Shown in pieces: positions 45,265-56,349 of a stretch of DNA of 64,000 bases. Location: positions 25,938,965-26,002,964 of the forward strand of contig NC_059082.1 of the NCBI RefSeq assembly GCF_020497125.1, written 5' to 3'. The notes under the pieces were generated by a model. The model saw only the letters and a list, made by a program, of their open reading frames with translations. It had not been told where the DNA came from and ran no database searches. The translations under genes were made by a program, and so were the position numbers. This DNA comes from Mauremys mutica. Taxonomy: Eukaryota; Chordata; Testudines; Geoemydidae. Every line of letters begins with the position of its first letter. The stretch's first letter is position 1.

Positions 45265-45425
45265 CTAGAACATGTAGACAAGTAGTTTGTGTTGGATGTT
45301 GTGGAGCCCATGGAGAGATACAAAGAAAGGGGTGACATGGTCAAAGTGATGGGCTAGGGCAACAATTTTTGCAGCAGCATTTTGAATGGATATCAGCAGG
45401 GCCGGGTTGCACTTGTCAAGTCCAA
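45265..45425 (-). pseudogene. L2-type LINE reverse transcriptase C-terminal fragment
   Basis: The minus frame reads LLISIQNAAAKIVALAHHFD then HVTPFFVSLHGLHNIQHKLL, matching the thumb/C-terminal QNAAAR...DHITPVLKSLHWLPV signature of L2-clade LINE polymerases. It is a short isolated fragment; the catalytic palm is missing. Confidence 0.7.
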
Positions 45426-45494
45426 AGATGATGATGTTGCAGTAGTTGTGATATGAGAGCTGTAGCTGTGTGGATGGAGTGGAAAGGCCATATC

Positions 45495-45600
45495 TTAGAG
45501 AGGTTTTTAGAGCTGTATTTGTACAGCACCTAGTGCAATGGGGCATGGATCTGGATGAGAGCTTCTGGGCTGTACTGCAACATAAATAGTAACTTAGTTG
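45495..45600 (+). repeat. L2/CORE-SINE tail fragment
   Basis: TTTGTACAGCACCTAGTGCA then ATGGGGC, followed by CTACTG-like and ATAAATAGTAA sequence. Same tail as at 57930-58025. Confidence 0.55.
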
Positions 45601-46210
45601 TATTGTTAAATAACTAAACGACCTGATTTACTCAACACTTTCTGACTAATTGAGATAAATGAACACAAAACCAGTTTAAAGTGTCTGGACTCTGCTTCCA
45701 TCTTGAAGTGATAACATAGTTAATTAAATGTCCACTTAATTTGCCTGACTAATTAATAACTGAGAGAGTAATTAAACTCAGTGCTTTTAAGTGCTTATTC
45801 CCATCCCAGCATGCAAGGACTTAAAATGACAAGATCATAAAGTGTGAGTACAATAGAGCGCAAGACTGCTACAAATAAAGAATCCATAAAAAGTGACAGG
45901 CTACAGAATGAAAGGGTATTAACCTAAAATAAATTAGTGTCTGTCCCTCTCTGAAGCCAGATGGTCATATCAGTTCATTTTATAGGACTATAACAAATGT
46001 GTCAATAAAGTTTCTATTATAAGGTTTCCAAGAATGTAAATACAGATACTGCATTTACAATATTTAATCAAGGGCTGGCTGAGTCAGGGGAAAGGGCGTG
46101 GCTGAAACCAAACCTGACACTGGAATGTTATTTGTAAGCATTGTCGTAGTTCACTAACTTTTTCTTGCTCAGCTTTTTGGCATATGCAGGATAAACAGGA
46201 GGGAATAAAA

Positions 46211-46419
46211 AACGGTCGCCTACCTTTTGTAACTGTTCTTCAAGAAGTGTTGTTCATGTCCATTTAATTAGAGGTGTGTAGGTACCCAAGTGTGCAATCG
46301 CTGGAGATTTTTGCCTTAGTGGTGGCTGTAGGGTCAGCTGTGGTGCCTCCTTGAGTGCCGCGCTCATGCATCGGTACATCAGGCACTGCCCGACCCTACA
46401 CCCTCTCAGTTCCTTCTTG
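46211..46419. repeat. DIRS inverted terminal repeat (3' end of element)
   Basis: Holds GGAGATTTTTGCCTTAG, TAGGGTCAGC and GGTGCCTCCTTGA up to CTCTCAGTTCCTTCTT; the reverse complement of 51255-51405 has the same series. This copy has about 42 extra bases (46261-46302) that the other lacks. Confidence 0.85.
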
Positions 46420-46457
46420 CCGGCAACTCTGACAGAGGGGCAGGAGTACGGGTAATA

Positions 46458-46545
46458 GAATGGACACGAGCAACATATCTCGAAGAACAACAGTTACAAA
46501 AGGTAGATAACTGTTTTTTCTTCTTCGAGTGCTTGCTCATATTGA
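46458..46545. repeat. DIRS internal complementary region
   Basis: The first half (AATGGACACGAGCAAC to GTTACAAAAGGTAG, ending 46506) is the reverse complement of 46220-46265 at the element's low end. The second half (TTCTTCGAGTGCTTGCTCAT) is the reverse complement of 51373-51395 at the other end. This junction of complements to both termini is the defining template of DIRS1-type replication. Confidence 0.8.
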
Positions 46546-46595
46546 TTCCATTCTAAGTGACTCAGAAGCAGTGTCAATGGAGGTGGGCTTGGAGT

Positions 46596-47308
46596 TCACA
46601 GTTTTGTATCAAGCAGCACTGCCCGGCCAAAGCCAGCATCATCCCGGGCCTGCTGGATAAGTGCATAATGGGATGTAAATGTGTGGACAGACAACCACAT
46701 AGCAGCTCTACAGATCTCTTGGATCAGCACATGAGCCAAGAAGGCCACTGATGACGCTTGCACTCTAGTTGAGTACACTTTGACTATCGTCAGTGGAGGC
46801 ACACTTGCGAGCTCGTAGCAGTATCAGATGCAGGCTGTAATCCAGGATGAAATCCTCTGAGCAGACACTGGGTGACCTTTTATCCTATCTGCCACAGCAA
46901 CAAACAGTTGCGTAGACTTACGGAAAGGCCGTGTCCTGTCAATATAAAAGGCCAGCGCCCTCTAAACATCCAGGGCGTGTAACCTGCACTCCTCTTTGGA
47001 ACTATGGGGCTTCGGAAAGAAGACTGGTAAGAAAATGTCCTGGCAGATACGAAACTGGGAAAGTACCTTTGGCAGGAATGCCGGGTGTGGCTGCAACTGG
47101 ACCTTGTCCTTGTAGAACACAGTATAGGGCGGTTCCGATGCAAGCACCCTGAGTTCAGACACTCTGCAGGTGGACGTAATTGCCACCAGGAACACCACCT
47201 TCCAGGAGAGAAGGAGAAGAGAGCAGGAAGCCAGATACTCAAATGGAATTCCCATGAGCCTTGACAGCACAAGATTCCAATCCTAGAGAGGGACCAGATC
47301 CTGGACAT
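46596..47308 (-). pseudogene. DIRS tyrosine recombinase (YR) remnant
   Basis: Minus strand, two or more frames. VFLVAITSTCRVSELRVL holds the first catalytic Arg box, followed by YTVFYKDKVQLQPHPAFLPK and FLPVFFPKPHSSKEE. Further on, VYSTRVQASSVAF carries a decayed HxxR box (His replaced by Tyr) and SVHTFTSHYAL the His and nucleophilic Tyr. In living DIRS elements the enzyme integrates a circular DNA copy. Stops and frameshifts between the segments make this copy inactive. Confidence 0.8.
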
Positions 47309-47883
47309 GTGGGTAAAGACGCTCCAGACCTTTCAGGAATCAGGCCATGAGTGAAGATCGACCTGTCTTGGAATGGAGAGTGGAAAACCGAAATAGCAGC
47401 CAGGTGGACCCTGACTAATAACAGTGACAAGCCCTGGAGCTTGAGGTGCAGGAGATAGTCCAGGATCACCTGCAGGGAGGCCTGCTTGGCCTGGACACAC
47501 CAATCCGAGGCCCAGCACATAAACCTTTTCCATTTTGCCTAATAGGTCGCTCTGGTGGAGGGCTTTCTGCTATCCAGCAAGGCCTGTTGCACTTGGGTCA
47601 AACATCCCGCTTGTCCGCATTTAGCCATGCAGCAGCCATGCTATGAAGCGCAGCACCTCCAGGTTTGGGTGCAGGAGACTGCTGTGATTCTGAGACGGGT
47701 ACGGCCAGAGAGGGAGTCGCAGTGGCTTGGCTACTGAAAGGTCCAGCTGCGTGCCTAACCAGTCCTGGCGAAGCCACTCAGGAGTTATCAGAATAACCTT
47801 CGCCCTGTCCCGCTTGATTTGCTTGATTTGACCATCGTGCATTAGGACTCTGTGGATCAATGGCACTGGCGGGAAGGTGAACA

Positions 47884-49445
47884 TCAGGGCCCCTGACCAT
47901 GGATGTAGAAAGCATCTGACAGGGAACTCCCGTCCATCCCCTGGAGTGAACAGAACACGTGGCATTTCCTGTTCTGGCAGGACACGAGCAAGTCCACCTG
48001 GGGAGTCCCCCACTTCCGTAAGATCATACTGGCTGCCCCCGGATGGAGGGACCACTCGTGGTGAGACGAGAAGGTTCTGCTGAGGCGATCCACTAGTACA
48101 TTCTTGGTGCTGGGCATGTGCGCAGCTACCAGATAAATGGCATGCTGCACACAGAAGTGCCAAAGATTGAGATTTCTTGGCAGAGGGCTGACGACCTGGC
48201 TCCACCCTGTCTGTTGATGTAATACATTGCGGCGGTATTGTCCATCAGGACCTGCACTACCTTGCCCCTCAGGTGGGGCAAGAAGGCCTGGCAGGCCAGG
48301 CGAACCGCTCTGAGCTCTCTGACGTTGATGTGGAGGGCCAGATCGTCCCACACCCATTAGCCCTGGATGCTCAGCTAGCCCAGGTGGGCTCCCCAGGTCT
48401 GAAGCATCGGAGACAAGGGTCAACAATGGGGACGGGATCATGAAGGGGACTCCCTGCAATGCCGACCCAGTGTTCAACCACCAATCCAGGGACGACAGGA
48501 TGTGATCCGGCACCCTGACCACTCAGTCTAGATCATGTCTGGTGGTGGTGTAAAGCAACGCTAGCCCCGCTTGCAGAGGCCAGAGGTGGAGTCAGGCATG
48601 CTTGACCACATAGGTACAGGCAGCCATGTGGCCCAACAACCGCAGGCAGGTATGAGCCATGGTGAGATCAGATCCAACATGGCCTGAAAACGCACCTCTG
48701 GGAGGAAGGCTCTGGCTCGCGTGGAGTTGAGAACTGCTCCAATGAACTCCGTGTTGGACTGGCCTTAAGGTGGATATTTTCTCGTTTATCAACATGCCTA
48801 GCTCGTGGCAGGCGAAACGCATCAGATCGAGACTTCTCTGTACTTGGTTCTGGGACTTGCCCTAGATGAGCCCGTCGTCGAGGTATGGGAAGACCTGGAC
48901 CCCTTGATGTCTGAGGTAACCGGCACCATAGGGGAGCGGCATGAATTGGAAATGGCGTTCGCCCACTATAAACCGGAGGAAACGTCTGTGACTTTGGACT
49001 ATAGAGATGTGGAAAAAAGGCATCATTCAAGTCAAGGGTGGTGTACCAGTCTCCAGGATTCAGGGAGGGAATAATGGACTCCAGGGAGACCATAGACTTG
49101 TTGAGGCATCGCGGGTCCAGAATGGCCTGAGGCACCCTTTTGCCTTTGGGATTAGGAAGTAGCGGGAGTAGAATCCCTTTCCCCTCATGTCCCGAGGGAC
49201 CTCCTCCCCCACCCCCGGGCACAGGAGGTTCTAAACCTTTTGAACGAGGAGTTGCTGATGAGAAGGGTCCATGAAGAGGGACAAGAAGGAGGGGGGATGG
49301 GAGGGAAGGGCAGCCAAAAATTGCAGAGTGTAACCATGAGATGTGATGTCCAGCACCCTATGGTCCGTGGTGACTTGGGACCAGGCCAAATGGAGGGGAC
49401 TCAGACTGTTGAGAAAAGAGCAGGGTGGATTCTGGACAGTGACTG
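47884..49445 (-). pseudogene. DIRS reverse transcriptase-RNase H remnant
   Basis: Minus strand, broken across at least three frames. The RT part starts near 49445 (HLAWSQVTTDHRVLDITSHG), then AILDPRCLNKSMVSLESIIP and GDWYTTLDLNDAFF with the first catalytic Asp; the YLDD active-site box is at 48874-48885. RNase H follows: TLVSDASDLG (Asp), INVRELRAVRLACQAFLPHL (Glu), QVLMDNTAAMYYINRQGG (Asp) and NVLVDRLSR (Asp). The order RT then RNase H with no DDE integrase fits DIRS. The element order places it between gag (higher coordinates) and YR (lower). Confidence 0.85.
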
Positions 49446-49479
49446 CAGTGTCACTCTCAACCACACCTTCAATTCGAGT

Positions 49480-50985
49480 GCTTCTGGTCCCCGGAGTGTT
49501 TTGCTGGACTGGGCTGCGCAGGTGAGTGGGAGGAAGAAGGGCAACAGTGGCTGAACTAGCGTCTCTGTCCCTTTTTCTTGCAGGCACCTGGCAAGACTGC
49601 CAAGGCTTAGGTGGCGGGGGCAGCTGGAACTGCTTCCTCGCAGGCTGTGATGTATGCATTCCCAGTGAGAGAAGAGTGGCCCTGGTGTCCTTCAGTCCAT
49701 GCAGTCTTGCATCAGTCTGGTCTGAAAAGAGACCATTCCCATCCAGTGGGAGATCTTGGATGGAGGTCAGCATTTCCAGGGAGAGACCTACAGTCAGAAG
49801 CCGTGCCTCACCACCACCGCCAACGCGACCACCTTGGCTGCCGAGTCTGCCACATCCCATGTCATCAGAAGGGAGCACCTGGCAGCCACAGTGCCCTCCT
49901 CCACCAGGGTGCCAAATTCTTAGGCCAACCCCTGTGGAAGGGACTCCTTGAACTTATGGAGAGTACCATAAGCTAAAGTTGTAACGGCCCAAGAGGGGCT
50001 GATGGTTTGCCAACCAGAACTGCAAACTGGCTGTCTAATAAAATCTTTCTCCCAAACAGATCCAACTGTTTGGCCTCTTTATTTTTTGGAGTCAAACTGG
50101 TATGTCCCCATTTGTCTCTTTCATTGGCCACAGAGACCACCAGCGAGACTCGGGGAGGGAGAGTGGGTATAGAGGTACTCACACCCCTCAGCTGGGACAA
50201 AGTGCTTCTGTTCAGCCTTCTGTGAGGTGGGAGGGATGGAGGACGGAGTTTGCCAAAGATCCTTGGCAATCTTAAGAATACCATCGTGCACCAGTAGTGC
50301 AACACATGTTGGGGTGGAGCTGACAGGAGGTTAAACAAGGTGTCCGTCTGCTCAGCCATTTCCTCTACCTCCAGGCCCAAGTTCTCAGCCACCTGACACA
50401 GCAGGGCCTGATGTTCTTTGAAATCGTCTGGCGGGCTTGCCCTTGAGGGTCCTGCAATTGTCTCATCCAGGGACAAGGACAATGACTGCAGCGCTGAGGG
50501 AGGTTCCAGGGCATCTTCCTGCTTAGCAGTGGGCACTGTTCCCTCTGCTCCGACCACCGGGCGTGCCTCATGCACCAAGCCCAGTGCCATTGGTGGCGCC
50601 AGCCGTTGCTCTGAGGTGGTGGCCGATGAGTGGTGAGAAGGGGGCATCGCCACAACCAGCACTCCCCATGTGCCCTAATAAGGTCACTGGCCATGCTGCC
50701 AAGTCAGCGACATCGACGTTGATGCAGCCTTGGGTGCCCATTCGTGCTGGTGCAGACCAGGCGAGGGGCTGAACTGGGCTTCTGTGCCAGAGGAATCCCC
50801 TTCCAGTGACCACGGTGGGGCCGTCAATGCCTGGGTCTGCTTCCTGGCTGTTGCTGTTAGGGACCGGTGCTGAGGGGACTGAAGACATGACGGGGAGCAC
50901 TCCCACTATGCGGGTCACTGGGACCTGTGCCCAGAAGACTATCTGCAGGATGGTGAGCGGCGTCGGTAGTATGGTGACCAGCATC
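49480..50985 (-). pseudogene. DIRS gag-like remnant
   Basis: Minus-strand frames with a Ser/Pro/Asp-rich start (SLSLDETIAGPSRASPPDDF), then KEHQALLCQVAENLGLEVEE and, toward the C-terminus, NKEAKQLDLFGRKILLDSQF. This is the typical gag of vertebrate DIRS copies, preceded near 50900-51140 by an Arg/Ser/Pro-rich stretch. A frame change near 49880-49970 moves into the C-terminal part. No Cys-His knuckle was seen. Confidence 0.65.
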
Positions 50986-51254
50986 TTGCTCTAGGTGATC
51001 CGCGTTGAGACGGCGGTGACCGGGAACGTGGTGGTGGTGACCGAGGATGAGCCCCACAGCTTCCGGGCTGTGGCTCTGGTGACTTGTGGCACGGAGGTGG
51101 AGAGTGCTGCTTCATCTCGGGGGATCGGCGGCACTCCACTGCCCCCTGAGGGGTCTTAGTGGCTGGCTTACCCTAAGGCTCTAAGACAATAGACGAAAAC
51201 TGCTAGCCCTTGCAATGCAAGGGAAAGCACTCCAACTAACCACTACAGGCTGTA

Positions 51255-51405
51255 AGAAGGAACTGAGAGGGCATAGGGTTGGTAGCGCCTGATATACCGG
51301 CGCATGAGCGTGGCATTCAAGGAGGCACCACTGCTGACCCTACAGATACTGCTAAGGCAAAAATCTCCGATGACATGAGCAAGCACTTGAAAAAGAACCT
51401 AGGTT
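51255..51405. repeat. DIRS inverted terminal repeat (5' end of element)
   Basis: Reads AGAAGGAACTGAGAGGGC through AAGGAGGCACCACTGCTGAC to GGCAAAAATCTCCGATGACA, the reverse complement of the low-coordinate repeat, with the 42-base segment missing. Confidence 0.85.
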
Positions 51406-51529
51406 GCACAGGCAACCTTAATTCTGGCATTTCCTATCTTTTGAGTGCTTGACTTTGCAACCTCACATGTTTAGTTTTTGGTGCCTACTTTCCTAGGCTT
51501 TCCTGAAAAAAATGGAAATTTCTTTATGT

Positions 51530-51640
51530 GGCATGCTACTGATGCCCATATGGCTCATCAGTAGGGTTAGAACTTTTAGATTCACAGTGTAGACTTCTGC
51601 CACTTGAGCTAATAGAATAACTGGTAATGGCAGTAGTCTG
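51530..51640 (-). repeat. tRNA-like SINE remnant
   Basis: On the minus strand TATTAGCTCAAGTGGCAGAA (box A type) is followed about 40 bases later by AAGTTCTAACCCTA (decayed box B). Resembles the remnant at 32280-32370. Confidence 0.5.
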
Positions 51641-51699
51641 TTAACCTCTATGTGAACCAGCCACTGAAGGGGGATGAGACACGCTTTGTCACTGGCTTT

Positions 51700-52370
51700 C
51701 ATGGATCTTTGCTGACAGCAGAGGAATGGTGAGACTCAGCAATCTTGGGTTCTTTTCCAGCCTCCAGAGGTAAGTGTGCTGTAGTGGTCACAGACATTTA
51801 CCCCTATTCCCCCCAGCACTACCCCTTTTGCCCTTGTCTCTACCTGCTTGTCCCATCTAACCCTTTCAACTGGCTTCACATACACCCTGCCAATCCCTGG
51901 CTTTCAGTCCTCATATCCTTGCCCAGACAGTCCAGCCTCCCTCAGCCCTTCAGGCTCCCATTCCCACCTGGGGCCTCTCATTTGATCTCTCCACCAGGCT
52001 CCCTGTTGTACATTCTACATTCCAGTAAGGCAGCTTCCTCCTGTTCCTCCACTGCTTGGAAGCCAATAGCGGGAGCAGTGGGAGCAAAGGAGAGACAATC
52101 CCCCTGCTCTCAGTTCCTGTGCCTGGCACCACAGCAGCAGTGGTGGCAACCGTGGGGCACCAAACCCCCCAATATTTTTGCACTTGCTCAAAGTTCCATA
52201 GGCTGTGGAGTTGGGTAGGGGGAGGAAGGGCTATGACCCAACCACTTGTAAGCAGTAGTCCTGTACTAAATCAGTATGGCTTCTGTGGGCGAGCCCTGCT
52301 GTGTCGCTCCAGCTGCCTGGTCACAACACCACTGAAATTTGACTCATAACAAATGTCAGCGAGTGACACA
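51700..52370. other. Intergenic, probably repeat-derived, unidentified
   Basis: CT-rich 51800-52000. GGTCACAACACCACTGAAATT at 52319-52339 is the inverted partner of sequence near 52515-52583, so an unnamed element may span 52.3-52.58 kb around the miniature insert. Confidence 0.35.
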
Positions 52371-52375
52371 GTGAC

Positions 52376-52498
52376 TAGACTGACCAGTTAGCAAGTGTGA
52401 AAAATCAGGACAGGAGGTGGAGGTAATAGGCACCTGTATAAGAAAAAGCCCCAAATATCAGGACTGTCCCTATAAAATCAGGACATCTGGTCACCCTA
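52376..52498. mobile_element. hAT miniature transposon, same family as 31839-31962
   Basis: Ends TAGACTGACCAG and CTGGTCACCCTA; body shares AGCAAGTGTGAAAAATC and AGGACTGTCCCTATAAAATC with the other copy. Flanks ACAGTGAC and ATTGTGAC look like a decayed 8-base duplication. Confidence 0.8.
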
Positions 52499-52580
52499 AT
52501 TGTGACCAGGCATGCAGGATCACAATACCATTCAAATTTGGTCCAGCCACCCCCGGGGTCAGATATAGGGGTGTTGTGAC

Positions 52581-53153
52581 CTAAGTTCCCTCTAAGCTGC
52601 ATGGCTGCACAGCTGCCTGTTAAGCCCCACGGGTAGGGCTGAGGGGTTTGGAGTGTGGGAGGGGCTCAGGGCTGTGGCGAGCAGAGTCACCCCTCCCCAC
52701 CGGCCCCAGTGCGGACCTGCCACAGTGGGGAGAGGCATCCCTCCCCAGGCGCCAGCCCCAGCATGGACCTGTCTGGACTTGCCACGGCCAGGGGAGAGGA
52801 GCCCCTCGGCCAGGCCCAGGCCTGCCGGAGCTGCCAGAGAGAGGCGCTTCTCCCCCGGACCCAAGCTGCTGTGGCGAGAGAGGGCTCGGGGGGAGTCCTC
52901 TCTCCCCACTGCAGCCCCTGCGCAGCCTGCACCTCAAACCCCTCATCCCTGGCCTCACCCCAGACCCTGCACCCCAACCCTCTGCCTCAGCCCTGAGCCC
53001 CCTCCCACACTCCAAACCCCTCAGCCCTACCCCCACCACATTAATTTTGTTAGATGCACCAATATGAAGGTGATGTGTCACATGTCACCTCCATATTGTG
53101 CAAATAACAACATTCATTCTGCACATGGATGTAAAAAATTAGAGGGAACATTG
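52581..53153. mobile_element. GC-rich hAT-type element with long internal palindrome, 573 bases
   Basis: Ends CTAAGTTCCCTCTAA and TTAGAGGGAACATTG are inverted repeats flanked by GTTGTGAC (52573-52580) and GTTGTGAT (53154-53161), a one-mismatch 8-base duplication. Inside, 52631-52674 and 52988-53030 are near-perfect inverted arms (GGGTAGGGCTGAGGGGTTTG and its complement) around a GC-rich centre. Long open frames on both strands arise from composition. Confidence 0.85.
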
Positions 53154-53161
53154 GTTGTGAT

Positions 53162-55350
53162 CCAGGCACATGGGGAGTGTTCCTGTGCGGTGAAGTTTCG
53201 GGGAGTCCACTGACAACTCAACTGCTGGCAGCACTGGCTCAAGCACTGTGTGGGTAAGAGAGAGGGGAGACTCCCCAGCTGAGGGAGACCTGGGGTCCCT
53301 GTGGGAGGAGGGGGAGGCAAGTGGGGAGCAGAATGGGGCCGTGCTAGTGGGAATTTGTCCTCCTCAAGAAATATCTCAATTGGTGCCACTGCAAAGCAGC
53401 CCCTGGTTGCTGGGATGTGCAGTTGTAGGGAAAATCTTGATCATCCCCAGGTTGGTGCACGTTGGATGAATCTCTGAGGAATTTGGCTGCCAAACTCTAA
53501 GAAGTTTCTACTGAGTACATGAGAACTGAGATTTTTCAGAGGCTTATAACTTGGCCAAATTTGGGGCATTTTTCACAAGAATAGCAAAAAACCTTTCTCC
53601 AACAGAAAGGCTGTACTCCTGCCAAATTTCAAGTCCATTCTCTAAAGCTTCTCAACAAAATTGTTGTAAGTATTTTAACAACACAGGAAAAGCAACATTT
53701 TACCTTAATCTCTGTCTTGGAAATGATTGAGCCAGCCAGTTTTACTGAATCTTTCCAAAAAACTTCAGCCTAAGGCAGGAAGATTTCAATTTGCACAGTT
53801 AAAGTTTGGCAAAGTTATAAGCAACTGAAAACAGAGTCTGTTAATGGAAAGTGTCAGGCAACTTTAATTAGAGGTGGTGCAATCAGCTCCATCTATAATA
53901 AGGAGGAGGGGTTACCAACAAAAAAGGTGTTTTAAAACAACAATTATTTGGTACAGTCAAGTTGTGCCCATTGTTAGATTAGGTAAATGCATGAACCTAT
54001 TGCTACACTCTTCCTTCCTCCCTTTCTCTCCTGTTGTTGGTCAATGGTCACACACTTGTGGAGCATTCTGTCTTATGTTAAGTCCTAAGCATTTGGGGCA
54101 GAAACTATGCCTTCCTTTCCATTTGTTCTGCACTTCGCACAACTGGGCCTGAATCCTTTAGCTCAGCTTGTGCTGCTGCACTACAAGAGAGTAGTAATAA
54201 TCTGTTAATTGGAAACTCTTCAGGTTTTTAACTGAACATTTGTTTTAAGTTTATTTCATTTTTTTTCATGTTTTAAATATATTTTAAAATCCATATGGAG
54301 TGATGAGAAAGAGGGCTGAAATCATTTTTAGCCCAGATCTGAATTGTTGCACCATAAACAAATAATTCATTCTTTTCCTCGTCTGTACGTATTTCCTTTA
54401 CTTTGTCAGAATACCTTCTGTCCTTTGAGGCCCCCAGTCCTGCAAAGACATATGTGCAAGCTTCTCTTTAAACACTTGGATAGATGAGTTTGATAGAACT
54501 GCTCAGCAGCTTAAAGTCAGGCATGTTACCTTGTTGCGGTTCTGAGCCCTAAAGCTTGTGGGTTTTTTAATGTGTTTCTTCAATGCTGTTAGGTGTGGAC
54601 ATGCCCAGCAAGCGAATGGTGATGCTGACTCACTGTTTCCTAGTCCTTAGTGAACTTGAGGAAAAAACCCACTCCTGTCTTGGGGAGACAAGCAGCTGTT
54701 TTGAGGAAACTCCTTTCTCTGAGTGGAGCAATTGAGGGAAGGGCAGTGAGTCTGAGACCTTCCAGACTGATGTGGAGACATTTATTTTGAAAAATCAGGA
54801 AGGAGTTGCATAGAGTGGAGCGGAAGAAAGAGAGTTGTGAAGACCAAATGTTTAACAGTAGTCAACTGTAAACAGAGTAACAGTCTGTAAACAGCATCTC
54901 TGAATTGAATAATTAACAGGCACCTGTGAAGAGATGGAAGAGGAGATGGATCCTTGCTCATCAGACATCAAAGGGCAAGCCAGACAGTGAGGAATTAAGT
55001 ACAGCTGGAGAAGGCCACACAGCTGAATCTACATCAGCTTTGAGGGGCTGTTAAAATATCCAGTAGCCAGGTTCTTTGAATATTAGCCTGATCTTGCATA
55101 AGTCATAGTGTGTTATCATTTCATTGTACCTTTGCTTTAATATAAAGTTGTTAACACAATCCAGTGAAGGAGGGGTATACTAGAGCAGCAAACCACACAG
55201 CATCCTGCACTGCCAGGAATGGGGGGAAGAGATGGCCCCATCATGGATGTGTAGCTGAGGCAGTTCTTCCTGTGGGGTTCGCTATGACAAATCAAAGGTT
55301 TGCGGTTTGCAAAGTTATAAAGACTGATAAGGTAGGTGCTTAGGTGAGCT
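53162..55350. other. Intergenic, mostly unrecognised
   Basis: A dispersed-repeat end (GAGGCCCCCAGTCCTGCAAA) lies at 54427-54500. No gene was seen elsewhere. Confidence 0.5.
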
Positions 55351-55357
55351 GATGTTT

Positions 55358-55602
55358 GGCCTTGTCTATTCCAGCAGAGCCCCCTAGCGTAAATGCAATG
55401 TATGCCAACAGAAGGCATTTTACTACCACCATCTCTCTGAATGACATTACCTATGCCGACAGACACACTCTTCTGTCAGCGCAGCTGCATCTACACTGGG
55501 GTTTTGCCAGCATAGCTGTATTGGTTAGGGGTGTATGTGTGTTTTTCACATCCCAGCCCACATAGCTATGCCGACAAAATTTTGTGAGTAGACCCGCCCT
55601 TT
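55358..55602. mobile_element. Miniature DNA element with inverted ends
   Basis: Left CTTGTCTATTCCAGCAGAGC and right TTTTGTGAGTAGACCCGCCC are the decayed inverted GTCTAC-type ends; TATGCCGACA occurs near both ends of the body (55452 and 55567). Confidence 0.5.
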
Positions 55603-55774
55603 ACTCTGACTGCTCAAAGTAGGATCAGAAAACGGAGGAGATGCTACTGAGATGGGTGGAAATGCTTCATTTTGATTGGTTGTTTTTCCTGTCCATGGCT
55701 AACTGTGTGAAAAGAGTCCTGTAGTTTGTGCGGGTTGGCCAGTTCAACAGAAAACGAGAACAGGGAAGGGGGAT

Positions 55775-56060
55775 AAAAAGACATTTTTATGTCTTTATAT
55801 TGGTCTACCCATAAAACTTAGGTCAACATACCTAAATTGCTCAGAGGTGTGAAAAATTCACACCTCAGAGAGATGCAGGTAAGCTGACCTAAGTCCCAGT
55901 ATAGTCACCACTGGGCCAATGGAAGAATTCTTCCGTCAACCTCGCTCCTACCCCTCAAGGGGGTGGATTTACTACAGCAATGAAAAAAACCTCCTCCCTG
56001 ACTGCAGTAAGTGTGTACACTACAGCACGGCAGCTGTGCTGCTGCAGCACCTGCAATGCA
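55775..56060. repeat. Miniature DNA element fragments
   Basis: TTGGTCTACCCATAAAACTT, a TCAGAGGTGTGAAAAATTCA hairpin with CACACCTCAGAG, and GACCTAAGTCCCAGTATAG, all words of hAT-like miniatures common in this window. Confidence 0.45.
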
Positions 56061-56349
56061 AACATACCCCAGAGAGAGAAAAGTTATTTACAAAAGGCAA
56101 ACCCCACTCAGGCTCCTCTGTAAACTGGCAATTGATTTTTGGCTCTTTTATAACATTTGTTATTGTATCTATAGTTGAATTTAAAATTCTAGAATTTTCC
56201 AGCCCATCTACTAAATGTTCTGTTGGTCAGATGAGAAGTAAAAGAAAAATCCAAGTCAGGAAGGAAGGAAACAATTTTTCTTTGTCAAGAGTGCATATGA
56301 GGCCGAGCAGAACAAACCAGAGAACCTGAGGCCAAGCAACTTGAGATTC

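Larger units (their letters stand above)
46211..51405 (-). mobile_element. DIRS-like tyrosine-recombinase retrotransposon, nearly full length
   Basis: An element of about 5.2 kb read on the minus strand. Its ends are inverted copies (46211-46419 and 51255-51405), and just inside the 3' end is an internal complementary region (46458-46545). Inside are gag-like, reverse transcriptase-RNase H and tyrosine recombinase remains in the order known for DIRS1-type elements, which use a tyrosine recombinase instead of a DDE integrase and replicate through a circular intermediate. All frames are broken by stops and shifts, so the copy is dead. GC content is clearly above the flanks. DIRS elements leave no target duplication, and none is seen. 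Confidence 0.88.

Noticed and set aside
47621..48522. Possible Gypsy/ERV polymerase
   Set aside because: No aspartic protease, no DDE integrase and no direct LTRs; inverted ends and a tyrosine recombinase indicate DIRS.
52592..53213. Many open frames of 100-186 codons on both strands
   Set aside because: All lie in the GC-rich palindromic hAT element; open frames in all phases show lack of stop codons, not coding.
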